Positions 8,601-14,398 of a stretch of DNA of 23,456 nt are shown piece after piece. Source of the stretch: Mannheimia sp041807705 (lineage in GTDB: Bacteria > Pseudomonadota > Gammaproteobacteria > Enterobacterales > Pasteurellaceae); NCBI RefSeq assembly GCF_041807705.1, contig NZ_JBGTYY010000031.1, forward strand, positions 1 to 23,456, in the 5' to 3' direction. The notes beneath the pieces are model-generated. The model had not been told where the DNA came from. It made no database searches and saw only the letters and a program-made list of their open reading frames with translations. Numbering within the stretch: position 1 is the stretch's first letter; every line of letters begins with the position of its first letter. The translations under genes were made by a program, and so were the position numbers.

Positions 8601-9262
8601 GCGTACAGCCATTCGGTGGAATGGGATTATCAGGAACTGGGCCGAAAGCTGGCGGGCCGCTCTATCTACAACGTTTAGTAAACCGCCAAGAATGGACATT
8701 GAACGGTTTACAGGGCAATGCACAAGCGGTCGATTTTGACTTAAATTTTGCAATCCGCAAGGTTCTAAGTGGAGCTGAGCAGCAAACGGCGTTAGATCTG
8801 GCCAAAAGCCTTGCACGCCGCTCGCCACTCGGAAAAACCTACCCAATGCAGGGCATTACCGGCGAGAAAAACGAGATGATTTTTGTGGCTCGCCCACAGA
8901 TTGGGATTGGCAAAGGTGATTTGGCTTCACAGGTGCAAGCCTTGATTGCCATTGTAACGGTCGGCAGCCAAGCGGTGGTAGAAAAATCAAGCGAGCTGGC
9001 AAAACACGCCTCTGCCTTTGGTAAGAAATTACAGGTGGTGGATGATTTCAACTGTCTTGATCACCTCAGCACACTCATTGTGCTTGACCCGCTTTCTAGT
9101 GAGGAAAAATTGCATCACGCCGAACGCAAAGGGGCGATTTTGACCTACATCGAAGGGCTGGATTTAGCGCTCTCACTGCTGCCGTTGGTACACGAGAAAG
9201 CAATCAGCATCAACACCGCTGCCGCAGGGGGAAATGCCAGCTTAATGAGTGAAATGGATTAA
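5663..9262 (+). CDS. putA: bifunctional proline dehydrogenase / L-glutamate gamma-semialdehyde dehydrogenase
   Basis: PutA oxidises proline to P5C with FAD, passing electrons to quinones at the membrane, then oxidises P5C/glutamate semialdehyde to glutamate with NAD. The 1199 residues hold a PutA helical region (about 1-200), the proline dehydrogenase barrel (RLVKGAYWD 348-356, FQCLHGMGE 423-431), an ALDH domain from about 566 with general base Glu783 (AETGGQN) and catalytic Cys817 (SAGQRCSALR), and a C-terminal ALDH-like domain from about 1040 ending in the AAAGGNASLM motif of long (type B) PutAs. The N-terminal ribbon-helix-helix DNA-binding domain of E. coli PutA (1320 aa) is absent, so it cannot repress its own gene the way E. 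coli PutA does. AGAAAGGA precedes the ATG ATG start; the second ATG (5666) is equally possible. Confidence 0.96.
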   Translation: MMSYQLLPNTTIRLELSRHYRFDEQTLVQNLIEQAHCDEQADNIKKLTTQLVGKVRTARQKASGVDALMHEFSLSSQEGVALMCLAEALLRIPDTATADKLIRDKIAKGDWRSHTGNSPSLFVNAAAWGLVITSKLVSTHSESSLSSALSRLIAKGGEPLIRKGVDVAMRMLGKQFVTGETIQQAIKNGEKRFAMGYRYSYDMLGEAVLTAEDAKRYYNDYVASIHAVGATSKGLGVYKSSGVSVKLSAIHPRYSLSQHQRVMDELYPRLKELFLLAKKYDIGLNIDAEEADRLELSLDLMDRLLADPDLAGFNGIGFVVQAYQKRCPYVIEHLIETARKHNRQLMIRLVKGAYWDTEIKRAQTDGAEGYPVFSRKVHTDLNYIVCAKKLLVAQDIIYPQFATHNAQTLATIYHLAQGKRFEFQCLHGMGESLYDQVVGSDNLNVQCRIYAPVGTYQTLLAYLVRRLLENGANSSFVSQIVDENLSVDDLAQDPVQKAELTNGTMHPKIRLPVDLFDDNRVNSKGYDLTDAVSLQNLENALNELTKQHYRAEPQLANDNTSGQESRKIYNPANQAELVGEVIDATENDMEQAFESAAAFQSEWANTSPAVRAECLEKMADLMEANMPQLFDLAVREAGKTLNNAIAEVREAVDFCRYYAKEVRNNIEAYKNPRGIVVAISPWNFPLAIFVGEVSSALVAGNVVLAKPAEQTSLMAHYAVSLFYQAGVPKAALQCLPGRGKTVGVALVADHRVNGVIFTGSTETAKNINRNLHKNEKIIPLIAETGGQNAMIVDSSALGEQVVIDVLNSAFDSAGQRCSALRVLYLQRDVADHILTMLKGAMAELKVGLPQHLTTDVGPVIDKVAQQRLLDHIENLKKSAKSYYQVAISSEIAENGIFVPPTLLEIDHISQLKHEVFGPVLHVIRFDADKLDQVIADINSTGFGLTSGLHSRIDETVDLWLKSVHAGNLYVNRNTVGAVVGVQPFGGMGLSGTGPKAGGPLYLQRLVNRQEWTLNGLQGNAQAVDFDLNFAIRKVLSGAEQQTALDLAKSLARRSPLGKTYPMQGITGEKNEMIFVARPQIGIGKGDLASQVQALIAIVTVGSQAVVEKSSELAKHASAFGKKLQVVDDFNCLDHLSTLIVLDPLSSEEKLHHAERKGAILTYIEGLDLALSLLPLVHEKAISINTAAAGGNASLMSEMD
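7340..7350 (+). repeat. USS inside putA, at the PRODH-ALDH linker
   Basis: An exact ACAAGCGGTCA is read in frame as Thr-Ser-Gly-Gln (residues 560-563), just before the ALDH domain begins. The surrounding residues (ANDNTSGQES) look like a flexible linker. Confidence 0.85.
8722..8731 (+). repeat. USS inside putA, at the ALDH/C-terminal domain linker
   Basis: An exact ACAAGCGGTC is read in the frame giving Gln-Ala-Val, around residues 1020-1023, between the end of the ALDH domain and the C-terminal domain. The extended T-rich and TTTTGCAA parts follow. Confidence 0.85.
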
Positions 9263-9286
9263 GCAACAAACAAAAGAGTATAAGAG

Positions 9287-9313
9287 GGCAGATCACAATG
9301 ATCTGCCTTTTTA
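9287..9313 (+). terminator. rho-independent terminator after putA
   Basis: The perfect 9-bp stem GGCAGATCA/TGATCTGCC has a CAA loop and is followed by TTTTT. It sits 24 bases after the putA stop and separates putA from the met transporter operon. Confidence 0.93.
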
Positions 9314-9434
9314 TTTTAAATATTATTTTTAAGCTATGATGAAAACCAATCATACAAAACCGTAATTTATTTCAAGTGCAATCTATTATTTTATGCGTTA
9401 TGCTTATTTGGAATAAAAAAATTAGGCTAGTTAA

Positions 9435-9462
9435 TTGACATAGCATTCTAGACGTCTAAAAT
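9435..9462 (+). promoter_or_regulatory. metNIQ promoter with overlapping MetJ operator
   Basis: A consensus -35 TTGACA (9435-9440) and a -10 TAAAAT (9457-9462) are 16 bases apart. The spacer holds AGCATTCT (9442-9449, 5 of 8) and a perfect met box AGACGTCT (9450-9457) in direct tandem, the arrangement MetJ binds. MetJ with S-adenosylmethionine should therefore repress this promoter when methionine is plentiful. The remaining part of the gap (9314-9434) shows nothing I recognise. Confidence 0.85.
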
Positions 9463-9503
9463 AATGCAGAATAGAACGATTAATCAAAATTGGATAGTAG
9501 AAA

Positions 9504-10538
9504 ATGATTCAGCTGAAAAATATCAGCAAACAATTTGAGGTAAAGGGTAAAAAAATTACCGCTCTTGATAATGTAAACCTTGAAGTTCCAAGAGGCACTA
9601 TTTATGGTGTCATTGGGGCATCGGGTGCGGGGAAGAGTACCTTAATTCGTTGCGTAAATTTATTAGAACGCCCGACAATGGGGCAAGTGATTGTGGATGG
9701 GCAAGATTTAACCGCAATGTCGGACAAAGAGCTGATTAAAGCTCGTCGTAATATTGCGATGATTTTCCAACATTTTAATCTGCTCTCATCACAAACCGTG
9801 TTTGAAAATGTGGCGTTATCGTTGCGTTTAAGCAATACACCAAAGGAGCAAGTTGAGAAGAAAGTTAATGAACTATTGGATTTAGTTGGCTTAACGGATC
9901 GTAAAGATGTTTATCCAGCAAATCTTTCCGGTGGGCAAAAACAGCGTGTTGCCATTGCTCGTGCATTGGCAAGTGATCCGCACGTTCTATTGTGTGATGA
10001 AGCCACCAGTGCGCTAGACCCTGCAACCACGCAATCAATTTTGCAGTTATTAAAAGATATTAATAAACGTTTAGGTTTAACCATTTTGTTAATCACGCAC
10101 GAAATGGAAGTGGTGAAACGTATTTGTGATCGTGTGGCGGTAATTGATAGAGGTCAGTTGATTGAATCCGGTTCGGTAAGTGAAGTTTTCTCAAACCCGA
10201 AAACAGAACTGGCTCAAAAATTTATTCAATCAACATTCCATTTTGATTTGCCGCAGGAGTATAGAGAGCAACTTTTAAACTCACCAACGGAAAATAGCAA
10301 ACCAATTATCAAATTTGAGTTTACTGGGCGTTCGGTTGATGCTCCGCTGCTCTCAACAGCATCAAAAAAATTCGGTATTGATTTTAGTATTTTGATGTCG
10401 CAAATTGACTATGCAGGTGGAGTGAAATTTGGGTTTGTGATTGCAGAAGTTAGTGGTAATCCGGATTCTATTGCAGAAGCAAAATTTTATTTAATGGATA
10501 ATAATGTAAAAGTAGAGGTGTTAGGCTATGTGGGCTGA
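9504..10538 (+). CDS. metN: methionine ABC transporter ATP-binding protein MetN
   Basis: MetN is the ATPase of the MetNIQ methionine importer, working as a dimer on the cytoplasmic face with MetI. At 344 residues it equals the E. coli protein (343). Visible are Walker A GASGAGKS (38-45), the Q-loop IFQHFNLL, the signature LSGGQ (141-145), Walker B VLLCDE (161-166) and His199 of the H-loop. The C-terminal part (about 270-344) is the NIL/ACT-like domain through which cytoplasmic methionine inhibits transport. It overlaps metI by 11 bases, implying translational coupling. The ribosome site before ATG 9504 is weak (GGATAG). Confidence 0.96.
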   Translation: MIQLKNISKQFEVKGKKITALDNVNLEVPRGTIYGVIGASGAGKSTLIRCVNLLERPTMGQVIVDGQDLTAMSDKELIKARRNIAMIFQHFNLLSSQTVFENVALSLRLSNTPKEQVEKKVNELLDLVGLTDRKDVYPANLSGGQKQRVAIARALASDPHVLLCDEATSALDPATTQSILQLLKDINKRLGLTILLITHEMEVVKRICDRVAVIDRGQLIESGSVSEVFSNPKTELAQKFIQSTFHFDLPQEYREQLLNSPTENSKPIIKFEFTGRSVDAPLLSTASKKFGIDFSILMSQIDYAGGVKFGFVIAEVSGNPDSIAEAKFYLMDNNVKVEVLGYVG

Positions 10539-11205
10539 TTTTTTAAGAGAGATGACGCCACAAATGTGGGGCTTAGTATGGGAATCTACTTTTGAGACTA
10601 TCTATATGGGCTTTGTGGCGACAGCATTGGCGGTCATTATTGGTTTGCCGATTGGTTTTTTAGCTTTTTTAACAGGTAAAGGTGAAATTTTAGAAAATCA
10701 AAGATTGCATCAAATTTTAGATGTGGTTATTAATATCGGGCGTTCAATTCCGTTTATTATCTTGTTGATTATTTTATTGCCTTTTACTCGCTTAATTGTT
10801 GGCACAACACTTGGCACAACGGCGGCGATTGTTCCTTTAAGCGTGTCTGCCATTCCGTTTTTTGCACGTTTAACTTCAAATGCGTTGCTTGAAATTCCGT
10901 CCGGATTAACAGAAGCGGCAAAATCAATGGGGGCAACGAATTCGCAAGTCGTTACAAAATTCTACCTGCCGGAATCTTTGCCGATTTTGATCAACGGTAT
11001 TACTTTAACCCTAGTTGCGTTAATCGGCTATTCTGCAATGGCAGGAGCTGTGGGTGGCGGCGGTTTAGGTAATTTAGCCATTAGTTACGGTGAACACCGT
11101 AATATGGTCTATGTAAAGTGGATTGCAACTATCATTATTGTAGCGATTGTAATGGTAAGCCAAAAATTAGGCGATACCTTAGCAAAACGTTATGATCATC
11201 GTTAA
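10528..11205 (+). CDS. metI: methionine ABC transporter permease MetI
   Basis: MetI is the inner-membrane channel subunit of the MetNIQ importer. The 225 residues hold about five hydrophobic segments (roughly 23-47, 68-90, 93-115, 152-175 and 198-215). The cytoplasmic EAA loop that docks onto MetN lies near 129-150 (TEAAKSMGATNSQVV). E. coli MetI is 217 residues. The start overlaps the end of metN, and the metQ gene follows 23 bases after the stop, so all three share one transcript. Confidence 0.95.
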   Translation: MWADFLREMTPQMWGLVWESTFETIYMGFVATALAVIIGLPIGFLAFLTGKGEILENQRLHQILDVVINIGRSIPFIILLIILLPFTRLIVGTTLGTTAAIVPLSVSAIPFFARLTSNALLEIPSGLTEAAKSMGATNSQVVTKFYLPESLPILINGITLTLVALIGYSAMAGAVGGGGLGNLAISYGEHRNMVYVKWIATIIIVAIVMVSQKLGDTLAKRYDHR

Positions 11206-11228
11206 TTTTTTATAAGTAGAGGTTTTTT

Positions 11229-12053
11229 ATGAGTTTCAAGAAGATTTTAGGTGTAGCATTGGTTTCTGCATTAGCATTAACGGCGTGTAAAGATGAGAAG
11301 AAAGCAGAGCCTGCAGCAGCTCCGGCTTCTGCAAAAATCAAAGTAGGGGTAATGTCTGGTCCTGAGCATACTGTTGCAGAACGTGCAGCACAAATTGCAA
11401 AAGAGAAATATGGTTTGGAAGTTGAGTTCGTATTATTCAACGATTACGCATTACCAAATACCGCAGTAAGCAAGGGCGATTTAGATGCAAATGCCTTCCA
11501 ACACAAACCTTATTTAGATAAAGACAGCCAATCAAAAGGGTTAAATAACTTAGTGATTGTAGGTAATACCTTTGTTTATCCATTAGCAGGTTACTCTAAA
11601 AAAGTAAAAAGTGCTGCTGAGTTAGCAGAAGGAGCGGTAATTGCAGTGCCAAATGACCCTTCAAACTTAGCCCGTGCCTTAATTTTATTAGAGAAACAAG
11701 GCTTAATTAAGTTAAAAGATAACACTAACTTATTCTCAACTTCGTTAGATATTATCGAAAATCCGAAAAACTTAAAAATTAAAGAAGTGGATACTTCAGT
11801 TGCAGCGAAAGCATTGGACGATGTTGATTTAGCGGTAGTAAACAATACTTACGCAGGGCAAGTAGGTTTAAATACCCAAGATCACGGTGTATTTGTAGAA
11901 GATAAAGAATCGCCATATGTGAATATTATTGTTGCCCGCCAAGACAATAAAGAGGCAGCAAATGTACAAAACTTTATTAAATCTTACCAAACTGAAGAAG
12001 TTTACCAGGAAGCACAAAAACACTTTAAAGACGGTGTGGTAAAAGGTTGGTAA
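11229..12053 (+). CDS. metQ: methionine-binding lipoprotein MetQ (first copy)
   Basis: This is the substrate-binding lipoprotein of the MetNIQ system (NlpA family), tethered to a membrane by lipidated Cys20. The signal peptide ends in the lipobox LTAC (17-20). The mature part follows E. coli MetQ closely, keeping DLDANAFQHKPYLD (His92, Tyr95), GNTFVYP (113-119), PNDPSN (141-146) and ESPYVN. It is therefore the probable true methionine binder. A low-complexity Ala/Pro/Lys linker (21-36) follows the cysteine. AGAGG precedes the ATG. A terminator lies 11 bases after the stop, before a paralog. Both copies recall the PlpA/B/C lipoproteins described in Mannheimia haemolytica. Confidence 0.95.
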   Translation: MSFKKILGVALVSALALTACKDEKKAEPAAAPASAKIKVGVMSGPEHTVAERAAQIAKEKYGLEVEFVLFNDYALPNTAVSKGDLDANAFQHKPYLDKDSQSKGLNNLVIVGNTFVYPLAGYSKKVKSAAELAEGAVIAVPNDPSNLARALILLEKQGLIKLKDNTNLFSTSLDIIENPKNLKIKEVDTSVAAKALDDVDLAVVNNTYAGQVGLNTQDHGVFVEDKESPYVNIIVARQDNKEAANVQNFIKSYQTEEVYQEAQKHFKDGVVKGW

Positions 12054-12064
12054 TCCAATTTAAC

Positions 12065-12096
12065 GGCGGTTAAACGCTTGTTTAATCGCCTTTTTT
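12065..12096 (+). terminator. intercistronic terminator/attenuator between the two metQ genes
   Basis: GGCGGTTAAAC (12065-12075) pairs over all 11 positions (one G-U) with GTTTAATCGCC (12080-12090) around GCTT, followed by six T. Only 28 bases separate its end from the second metQ start, too few for a full promoter after it. The second gene must use read-through or a promoter inside the first metQ. Confidence 0.88.
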
Positions 12097-12124
12097 ATAC
12101 TCAAAACGTTGCATAGGAGCAAAT

Positions 12125-12952
12125 ATGAACTTTAAAAAATTATTAGGCGTGGCGTTAGTGTCTGCACTAACTCTGACTGCTTGTAAAGATGACAAAGCAC
12201 AAACCGCAGCAACAGCTAAAGCGGAAAAACAAGCCCCGTTAAAAGTTGGGGTTATGACTGGGCCTGAAGCCCAAATGACTGAAGTTGCAGTGAAAATTGC
12301 CAAAGAGAAATATGGCTTAGAAGTAGAATTAGTGCAATTCACTGAATACACTCAACCAAATGCTGCATTACACGCAAAAGATTTAGATGCGAACGCTTTC
12401 CAAACTGTGCCATATATGGAACAAGAAATGAAAGATCGTGGCTATAAATTAGCTATTATCGGCAATACGTTAGTATGGCCAATTGCAGCATACTCTAAAA
12501 AAATTAAAAATATCTCTGAATTACAAGATGGTGCACAAGTTGCTATTCCAAACAATGCAAGTAACACCGCTCGTGCGTTGCTATTACTTCAGGCTCACGG
12601 ATTGTTAAAGTTAAAAGATCCTAACAACGTATTCGCAACAGAAAACGATATTATTGAAAATCCGAAAAATATCAAAATTGTTCAAGCTGATACCGCATTG
12701 TTAACCCGTATGCTAGATGATGTTGAATTAGCAATTATCAACAATACCTACGCAGGTCAAGCAGGTTTAAGCCCGGATAAAGATGGTATCATCGTAGAAT
12801 CTAAAGATTCTCCGTATGTGAATTTAGTGGTTAGCCGTGAAGACAACAAAGATGACCCACGTTTACAAACTTTCGTGAAATCATTCCAAACTGAAGAAGT
12901 GTTCCAAGAAGCGTTAAAATTATTTAACGGTGGTGTGGTAAAAGGTTGGTAA
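12125..12952 (+). CDS. MetQ/NlpA-family substrate-binding lipoprotein (second copy, PlpA-like)
   Basis: This 275-residue paralog of the preceding gene is roughly half identical by eye, with a nearly identical signal peptide and lipobox LTAC (Cys20). It likely serves MetNI as an alternative binding protein. Several conserved positions differ: FQTVPYME (Thr94 where the first copy has His92), GNTLVWP (114-120) for GNTFVYP, and PNNASN (142-147) for PNDPSN. Related methionine binders use residues in these segments around the ligand, so specificity or affinity may have changed. A ribosome site TAGGAG precedes the ATG. It resembles PlpA/B/C surface lipoproteins of Mannheimia haemolytica. A terminator follows directly. 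Confidence 0.92.
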   Translation: MNFKKLLGVALVSALTLTACKDDKAQTAATAKAEKQAPLKVGVMTGPEAQMTEVAVKIAKEKYGLEVELVQFTEYTQPNAALHAKDLDANAFQTVPYMEQEMKDRGYKLAIIGNTLVWPIAAYSKKIKNISELQDGAQVAIPNNASNTARALLLLQAHGLLKLKDPNNVFATENDIIENPKNIKIVQADTALLTRMLDDVELAIINNTYAGQAGLSPDKDGIIVESKDSPYVNLVVSREDNKDDPRLQTFVKSFQTEEVFQEALKLFNGGVVKGW

Positions 12953-12975
12953 TATAGAGATTACCTAGATAGAAG

Positions 12976-13009
12976 TAAGGCATAGCGATAAAACTATGCC
13001 TTATTTTTT
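12976..13009 (+). terminator. terminator after the second metQ
   Basis: TAAGGCATAG (12976-12985) pairs with CTATGCCTTA (12994-13003) around CGATAAAA, followed by TTTTTT. It reaches the stop codon of the convergent lipoprotein gene. The minus-strand direction lacks a T-run, so it serves mainly the plus strand. Confidence 0.88.
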
Positions 13010-13646
13010 ATTGTGTAGTTGCTTCTGTTGGAGTAGTTTCAGTCGGAGCTGCTTCTTGAGGTTTTGCTTCTGCTGGTGCTACTTCAGGTTGAGGAACCTG
13101 GGCATATTTTGCTCTTAATGCATTCTCCAGTGTTTGTCCTTCTTCCGCTAACTGATTAAGTTTAGTTTGTAGTTTGCCGAAGGTTTTATGGGCTTCAGGG
13201 GTTGGATTTTTCTCCATACTAGCCCCTTCAATAATCATTTGAGTACCTAAAGTAAGCACTTCCAGTATTTTGTCTTTAAGTGCTTTTACTTCACTATTTT
13301 GAATATTTAGGGCTTCAGCACTTGCCTTAATGCTATCAAGCTGGGCTAGTAATGTTTTATTAACCGTTTCTTGCATAACTGTAGGATCAGCTTTTTGTTT
13401 TTCTGTAAGACCATCTGTTGCTGTTTGAATAGCGTCATTTAATGCTTTTTCTTGAGTATCTTGCCAATCACGGAAGATTTGATAATCTGCTGCACCGGTA
13501 TTTGCCGACTTAACTTCTTCTTTTTTTACCTCAGAGGCTTGTGTTTGCTCCGGTTTTTGTTTGCTTGGTTCAGTAGTCGGTTTTTCACAAGCGGTCAAAA
13601 AAACTGCAAATAATGCAGATAAACTAATTTTAGAAAGTGTGTTCAT
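13008..13646 (-). CDS. small predicted lipoprotein, paralog of the next gene
   Basis: I do not recognise a characterised family. The 212 residues start with a lipoprotein signal peptide whose lipobox is FLTAC (Cys20), followed by EKP and a Lys/Glu/Gln/Thr-rich tether to about residue 50. The central part (about 55-180) is charged and helical-looking with few hydrophobic stretches, suggesting coiled-coil or all-alpha structure. The C-terminus from about 188 is a Pro/Ala/Thr/Glu-rich tail. It shares layout and scattered motifs (YQxxxxWxxxQ, then a LK(D/E)K region) with the neighbour at 13709, so the two look like an old tandem duplication. The lipobox codons coincide with a USS. Expected location is the periplasmic face of the inner or outer membrane. 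Confidence 0.8.
   Translation of the reverse strand: MNTLSKISLSALFAVFLTACEKPTTEPSKQKPEQTQASEVKKEEVKSANTGAADYQIFRDWQDTQEKALNDAIQTATDGLTEKQKADPTVMQETVNKTLLAQLDSIKASAEALNIQNSEVKALKDKILEVLTLGTQMIIEGASMEKNPTPEAHKTFGKLQTKLNQLAEEGQTLENALRAKYAQVPQPEVAPAEAKPQEAAPTETTPTEATTQ
13587..13596 (+). repeat. USS overlapping lipobox codons
   Basis: This exact ACAAGCGGTC, read on the minus strand as ACC GCT TGT, encodes the Thr-Ala-Cys of the lipobox in the lipoprotein gene at 13008-13646. AAAAAAACTGCAAA beyond it completes the extended USS pattern. Confidence 0.85.
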
Positions 13647-13664
13647 AATCGTCCTTAAGTCCGT

Positions 13665-13694
13665 AAAAAAAGCTAGAGCAAAATCTCTAGCTTT
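13665..13694 (-). terminator. terminator between the two lipoprotein genes
   Basis: On the minus strand AAAGCTAGAG/CTCTAGCTTT forms a perfect 10-bp stem with a 6-nt loop and runs into T residues. It ends transcripts of the upstream lipoprotein gene. A perfect TATAAT on the minus strand (13704-13699) just before it could be a promoter for the downstream gene, but no good -35 is visible and the start would fall inside the hairpin. Confidence 0.85.
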
Positions 13695-13708
13695 CGATAT
13701 TATACTAA

Positions 13709-14266
13709 TTATTTAGCTGAAAATCTTTTTTCTACTTCAGCACTAATTCTTTGTAACTCAGTATTTACTTCAATTAATGCTTCAGCTTTTTTCTGTGCTG
13801 ATTGTCTTAGTGCTTCATCAGTTGGGTTTGCTAACACTTTTACTTGCTCGTTAAGCACTTCGCTTGAAAGTGTTAGAGCTGATTTACTTTTCTCTTTTAA
13901 TTCTTTCAGTTGAGCATCAGATACATCAACAGCGTCTAAACTTTTTACAGTTGCTTCTACTTTTTGATTGAATGCCACTAAGCCTTCTTGCATTTGTTTA
14001 GGATCTTGCGTTGCTAATTTTTGTTGTAATTCAGCTTGTGCTGCTTGCATTGATTTCTTTTGTTCTGCGTTCCAAGTTGCTAATTTCTGGTAATCAGCTT
14101 TTGCTGCCTCACTTGGTGTTGCAATTTGAGTTGTTTCTGCTGATTTGGTGGTTTCTATAGTTGTTTGTACTGGTGCAGTTTCTTCTACTTTTTGTGCCGG
14201 CTTTTCACAAGCTGCTAAAAATAAAGCCACTAAAGCGGTTGCACTAATTTTAGTAAATTTGTTCAT
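13709..14266 (-). CDS. small predicted lipoprotein, paralog of the previous gene
   Basis: Family not recognised. The 185 residues carry a signal peptide with lipobox FLAAC (Cys20) followed by EKP, as in its neighbour, then a Thr/Glu/Ala-rich tether to about residue 55. A mostly helical Gln/Lys/Glu/Ala-rich body (YQKLATWNAEQKKSMQAAQ and onwards) follows and ends in EVEKRFSAK. It lacks the Pro/Thr-rich C-terminal tail of its paralog. A GAGGAA ribosome site and an extended -10 promoter lie upstream, and a terminator follows, so it may be transcribed alone. An envelope-anchored lipoprotein is the safest description. Confidence 0.82.
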   Translation of the reverse strand: MNKFTKISATALVALFLAACEKPAQKVEETAPVQTTIETTKSAETTQIATPSEAAKADYQKLATWNAEQKKSMQAAQAELQQKLATQDPKQMQEGLVAFNQKVEATVKSLDAVDVSDAQLKELKEKSKSALTLSSEVLNEQVKVLANPTDEALRQSAQKKAEALIEVNTELQRISAEVEKRFSAK

Positions 14267-14315
14267 TAAAATAATTCCTCAAAGAATATAAAAATAAAAC
14301 CCAAAAGGGGCGGTT

Positions 14316-14324
14316 ATTGTACCA
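14316..14324 (-). promoter_or_regulatory. putative extended -10 promoter of the lipoprotein gene
   Basis: On the minus strand TGGTACAAT gives an extended -10 (TGnTACAAT) 49 bases before the ATG at 14266. The -35 position (AAGACT) is poor, as often tolerated with an extended -10. The short A/T-rich leader ends in GAGGAA. Confidence 0.4.
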
Positions 14325-14398
14325 ACTAATAGACAGATAGTCTTAAAATTAGTTCATAAAAGATGAAATCTTTACGCTATTTCAATCTAATTTACATT

